From Bacteroidota bacterium (GTDB lineage: Bacteria; Bacteroidota; Bacteroidia; Bacteroidales; UBA10428): 8,444 nt of DNA. The stretch covers positions 1,900 through 10,343 of the forward strand of contig JAHEEB010000072.1 in the NCBI GenBank assembly GCA_024640925.1. Reading direction: 5' to 3'. Shown here piece by piece: positions 5,655 to 8,444 of this stretch (within the stretch, counting starts at the first letter, position 1; each line of letters opens with the position of its first letter). The notes beneath the pieces are model-generated. The model did no database searches. It had not been told where the DNA came from and was given only the letters and a program-made list of their open reading frames with translations. Made by a program: the position numbers and the translations under genes.

Positions 5655-8444
5655 TTATTCAATTGGGTTATACATTTCAATTGTATATGTTGATGTTGTT
5701 ATGTTTCTGCCCGGTAAAATATATTTAACTTTTACAGGATATGAACCTCTAGTAACCACAGGAGGATAATCCGTAGCAATTATTTCCTCTTCTGTAGTAG
5801 TCAATGATTTTCCCTTCACAAGCTTAAGCGCTACATTATTCTTTATAAGGTATAAATCTTTTGAACACCAGTAGGGTAAAGAATAGGTAAATATTCCATA
5901 AGCAAAAGTGCCCGTTGGAATTCCAGTTTCAATTTCTTGATCAGTTAATAATTTATCTTCAATTAGGTTTTCAATTTCAATAGCAGCTTTTGGGGGAAAA
6001 CCATATTTATTTAACCTAGTACTAATGATGTCTCTTTTACCTGAAATCGTCGACTGGTCAATGTTCTTGTACATATCCTTATACACCGAGTTTTTATACC
6101 AGTTAGTATTATCGGTCTGTGCTTCAAATTGAATTATTGGAAAATCATCATATAACCATTTGATTTCATATTTATCAAAGAATTCAGCATCAGTCACATT
6201 AGCTTTTATATGATGTACAAATGGCTCAACATAGTCACGCCAACCAGTACCTCTAATATTATAACTTGCCAGTTTTTCAGCCAGCGTATTGTATTGGCTG
6301 GTTCTGAAATGATTTGAATATATCTCTTTTTCCTGAAGAATTTCCAATGTTCCATTTGCTTGATTTTTTGTAACAGAGATACTGTCATTCCCATCAAGAT
6401 TGGTCGTATTAGCAGATATATTACTGGTAATTGTCACATTTTTATTTTGGGGTACATTTACAATACTCAGTGTATAAATTTCATCATTTCTAAAAACAAT
6501 ATTGGTAAATGGGAAGTCAATTTCAAACCGTATTGAATTACCAGCGGCATTGGTCGTAAATGTAAAACCTGTCTCCCTGCTATTCCCGTCAAAATCGGTT
6601 ATCCTTAATACCTGGTCAAATCCTGCTGGTTTATCCGTTGTGAACAGGTAAGCATAGTTTTCTGTCAACAACATGTATCCTTTGTCATATTCATCGGGGT
6701 AATAGTTGTATTGCTTAACAAGTGGATAGCTGTATTTTACATGTTCTGGAAGTATCACAGTTGGCCTGTCGCCCGATCTGTATCCGGCTGTTTTTTCCTC
6801 ATAAACCGGTTTTCCATCGGTTCCGGTAACATCTATCCATTTGTTGTCCAGTTTACGTTTAAAACCAACTTTTGCATGGACTACCATGTCTTTCTGGCTC
6901 TCGAATGGTTCAGATGGATCAATCATGTATATTTTCCCATCCTGGCTTAGTTCATAGTTCCCATCTACTTTTTGTTTTGTGTCTTTATAATAAACCGAAA
7001 AATCTTCGATGGTTATTTTATACCAGGCTTTCTGTCCGTCTTCCTCTTCAATTTCCATTTCCAAACCAACAGGTATATTAAACACAGCCTGCGGGGCAGC
7101 AAAAACATTAACATCCTTTTCGCCAGCCGATGGGGTAAGCTGGTTGATAATTTCATCTCCGAAAGGACTTCCTCCCATAATCTGGCACTCTTCTCCTATT
7201 TCAAAATCGAAATCGCATTTTCCTGATATCAAACCGCCCATTACACTAAATTGACCGCCAACAGCCCCGGTAAAATAAACAGGATTTGGTCCGGCTCCAG
7301 CTAAAAGAGCGCTTGCTGTCAGGTCAAGTATACTAAACTTACGGTATTTGGAAAATACTTTGGCTTCCATTCCTATATCGGCGTTTACGTATGCCCAAGC
7401 CTGTGCCCTGGCATACCAGCCATTTATACCTAGAGTTGTAGAGCTGCCTGCACAGTAAGCATCCGTTCCATAGTTTTTCAATAAAAATTCAGCTCCCAGA
7501 CCTACTCCCAGTTGTGCATAAAATGGTGGTAAGGTTGCCTTAAAATTAACATCAAGAGCTTGTCCGAAAGCTATTCCATCGCCCGACGCCAGGTTCCCGG
7601 TGCTCCTGCTGTTTAGTTTTTCCTGTTTCTCCAGGCTGAAATTTTGCAATACGTATGTTGGTGGAAGAGGAAGTTCAGGAATATCGTTGCCCACCATGAA
7701 ATAGCCATTTGCTGTTGCCAGTCCTAATATTTTTACGCCTAGCCGATCGGTGGGCGTTCCTATGTATGTGTACCATTTATCCGGCGAGAAATATGCCGAA
7801 GCCCATCCCATCCGGTCATTTTCCCCAATTCCCTTTATAAACCCGGCATTAAGATATGTACTTAAATCTGCTGAAAATACCTTATTTGAAATGTCATATT
7901 TTATATTCATGGAGGCTGTTAAAAAGCCACTGCTTTTGTTTTCAGGCACACTTAAATCGCTTTTTGCCGACAGTTTTATTTTTCCTCCGGCTTCTTCAAG
8001 TTTTTGGGTTTGCTGGTTAATGTTATCTGCCAGTTTGCCCCATTTCTCCGGGCTGTCCATAAAGGAACCATCGCCCCGTAACTGGATAAAATTTAAGCCT
8101 CCGTCATTATTAAACTGCATTTCAAAACCAACTTTCGCATTAAAGCCAGAAGGCGAAGCTACCAGTCCGAATTTTGTAGTTGCCATAAAACCCATTCCCA
8201 CCGTATTATCGGGGATGTAATCTATTCCGGACAAGCTTCTGCCGAATTCGGAATTTATTTCCGGATCGAAGGTTTGCTGCATTCTCCGGTATATTCCTCC
8301 GCCAAATCCATAAAATGACAAGGCTGGCGGAATAGTAATTCCTGTCGTGGGTGATGTTTCATAAAAAACATCTGTCAAGAAATACCTGTAATTATCTTTC
8401 TTTCCAAAAATACCAACTGCATCCAGGTTGAATTTATCAATCAG
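5655..8444 (-). CDS. C-terminal 929 residues of a giant beta-rich Bacteroidota protein of unknown function; 5' end outside window
   Basis: The frame is open to the right edge (22 codons before the TTG at 8378-8376), so that TTG is internal and the gene begins outside the window. Numbering from the edge, residues 35-270 are beta-rich with glycine- and aromatic-rich strands, including a helical stretch near 130-155 and WYTYIGTPTDR (224-234). Residues 300-425 form a distinct segment: ATLPPFYAQLGVGLGAEF, GINGWYARAQAWAYVNADIG, KYRKFSILDL, GPNPVYFTGAVGG and GKCDFDFEIGEECQI, with cysteines at 331, 410 and 420. Residues 446-600 look like Ig-like beta domains (FAAPQAVFNIP, YSYPLVKQYNYYPDEYDKGY). Residues 707-745 contain EIYSNHFRTSQYNTLAEKL and GWRDYVEPFVHHI. 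No T9SS tail, catalytic motif or C-terminal membrane helix is visible. The pattern matches, from memory, large uncharacterised Bacteroidota proteins presumed to be exported. GC content drops sharply near 6540. It is followed four bases later by the lipoprotein gene. Confidence 0.9.
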   Translation of the reverse strand: MIDKFNLDAVGIFGKKDNYRYFLTDVFYETSPTTGITIPPALSFYGFGGGIYRRMQQTFDPEINSEFGRSLSGIDYIPDNTVGMGFMATTKFGLVASPSGFNAKVGFEMQFNNDGGLNFIQLRGDGSFMDSPEKWGKLADNINQQTQKLEEAGGKIKLSAKSDLSVPENKSSGFLTASMNIKYDISNKVFSADLSTYLNAGFIKGIGENDRMGWASAYFSPDKWYTYIGTPTDRLGVKILGLATANGYFMVGNDIPELPLPPTYVLQNFSLEKQEKLNSRSTGNLASGDGIAFGQALDVNFKATLPPFYAQLGVGLGAEFLLKNYGTDAYCAGSSTTLGINGWYARAQAWAYVNADIGMEAKVFSKYRKFSILDLTASALLAGAGPNPVYFTGAVGGQFSVMGGLISGKCDFDFEIGEECQIMGGSPFGDEIINQLTPSAGEKDVNVFAAPQAVFNIPVGLEMEIEEEDGQKAWYKITIEDFSVYYKDTKQKVDGNYELSQDGKIYMIDPSEPFESQKDMVVHAKVGFKRKLDNKWIDVTGTDGKPVYEEKTAGYRSGDRPTVILPEHVKYSYPLVKQYNYYPDEYDKGYMLLTENYAYLFTTDKPAGFDQVLRITDFDGNSRETGFTFTTNAAGNSIRFEIDFPFTNIVFRNDEIYTLSIVNVPQNKNVTITSNISANTTNLDGNDSISVTKNQANGTLEILQEKEIYSNHFRTSQYNTLAEKLASYNIRGTGWRDYVEPFVHHIKANVTDAEFFDKYEIKWLYDDFPIIQFEAQTDNTNWYKNSVYKDMYKNIDQSTISGKRDIISTRLNKYGFPPKAAIEIENLIEDKLLTDQEIETGIPTGTFAYGIFTYSLPYWCSKDLYLIKNNVALKLVKGKSLTTTEEEIIATDYPPVVTRGSYPVKVKYILPGRNITTSTYTIEMYNPIE

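Noticed and set aside
5651..5680. Upstream TTG start for the lipoprotein, adding ten residues
   Set aside because: It would place polar residues before a complete lipoprotein signal peptide; ATG at 5650 gives a canonical signal and normal four-base spacing after the preceding stop.
5655..6500. Polymorphic-toxin tip with the lipoprotein as immunity protein
   Set aside because: The position and GC shift are suggestive, but no nuclease, protease or other toxin motif is visible in the tail, so it is kept only as an alternative in the coupling finding.
6711..7254. Several overlapping short plus-strand frames
   Set aside because: They are antisense to a continuous, plausible beta-rich protein, and their translations are low-quality and overlap each other in different frames.
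7750..8220. A 156-codon open frame on the plus strand
   Set aside because: It lies entirely antisense to the giant gene, has no recognisable domain or signal, and arises where the GC-richer coding strand leaves the opposite frame open.
8376..8378. TTG as the true start of the giant gene
   Set aside because: The same frame stays open with coding-like sequence to the window edge, and no signal peptide follows the TTG.

Overview
The window looks like Bacteroidota DNA. The evidence is AT-rich sequence with A-rich leaders and no strong Shine-Dalgarno sites, a C-terminal type IX secretion (T9SS, Por) sorting domain, SprB-type repeats, and a lipoprotein with an FN3-like fold and a charged stretch after its cysteine. 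Free-living gliding or polymer-degrading Bacteroidia and related lineages fit; the exact order is inference. All recognisable genes are on the minus strand, so the genes below are read from high to low coordinates.

Layout in transcription order: (1) 8444-5655 is the 3' portion of a very large, beta-rich, probably exported protein. Its beginning lies beyond the right edge. It resembles uncharacterised giant proteins of Bacteroidota, and no enzymatic motif is visible. (2) Four bases downstream, 5650-4931 encodes a 239-residue lipoprotein with a lipobox, an FN3-like domain and a beta-rich, lipocalin-like C-terminal half. (3) After a 65-bp AT-rich spacer, 4865-429 encodes a 1478-residue secreted adhesin-like protein: signal peptide, unclassified N-terminal region, about ten SprB-like repeats with a period near 80 residues, an Ig/PKD-like stem and a T9SS sorting tail. 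(4) 323-428 is a non-coding block of short degenerate repeats. (5) 322-1 encodes almost all of a small four-helix-bundle protein of the 23S rRNA intervening-sequence (IVP) family; its 3' end is cut by the left edge.

Genes 1 and 2 are almost certainly co-transcribed, and gene 3 may be part of the same unit. All three seem destined for the envelope or exterior: a giant beta-rich protein, a lipid-anchored partner and a T9SS-exported repeat protein. A joint surface or adhesion role is an inference from context. The repeat block and the IVP-type gene look like an unrelated accessory element. The most unusual signal is a sharp fall in GC inside the giant gene near position 6540. The upstream part runs at about 40-50 % GC by hand count of sample lines, while the last ~290 codons and the lipoprotein run at about 23-35 %. 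This suggests that the C-terminal segment and the downstream genes have a different history from the core. No tRNA, rRNA, CRISPR array, transposase or clear intrinsic terminator was seen.
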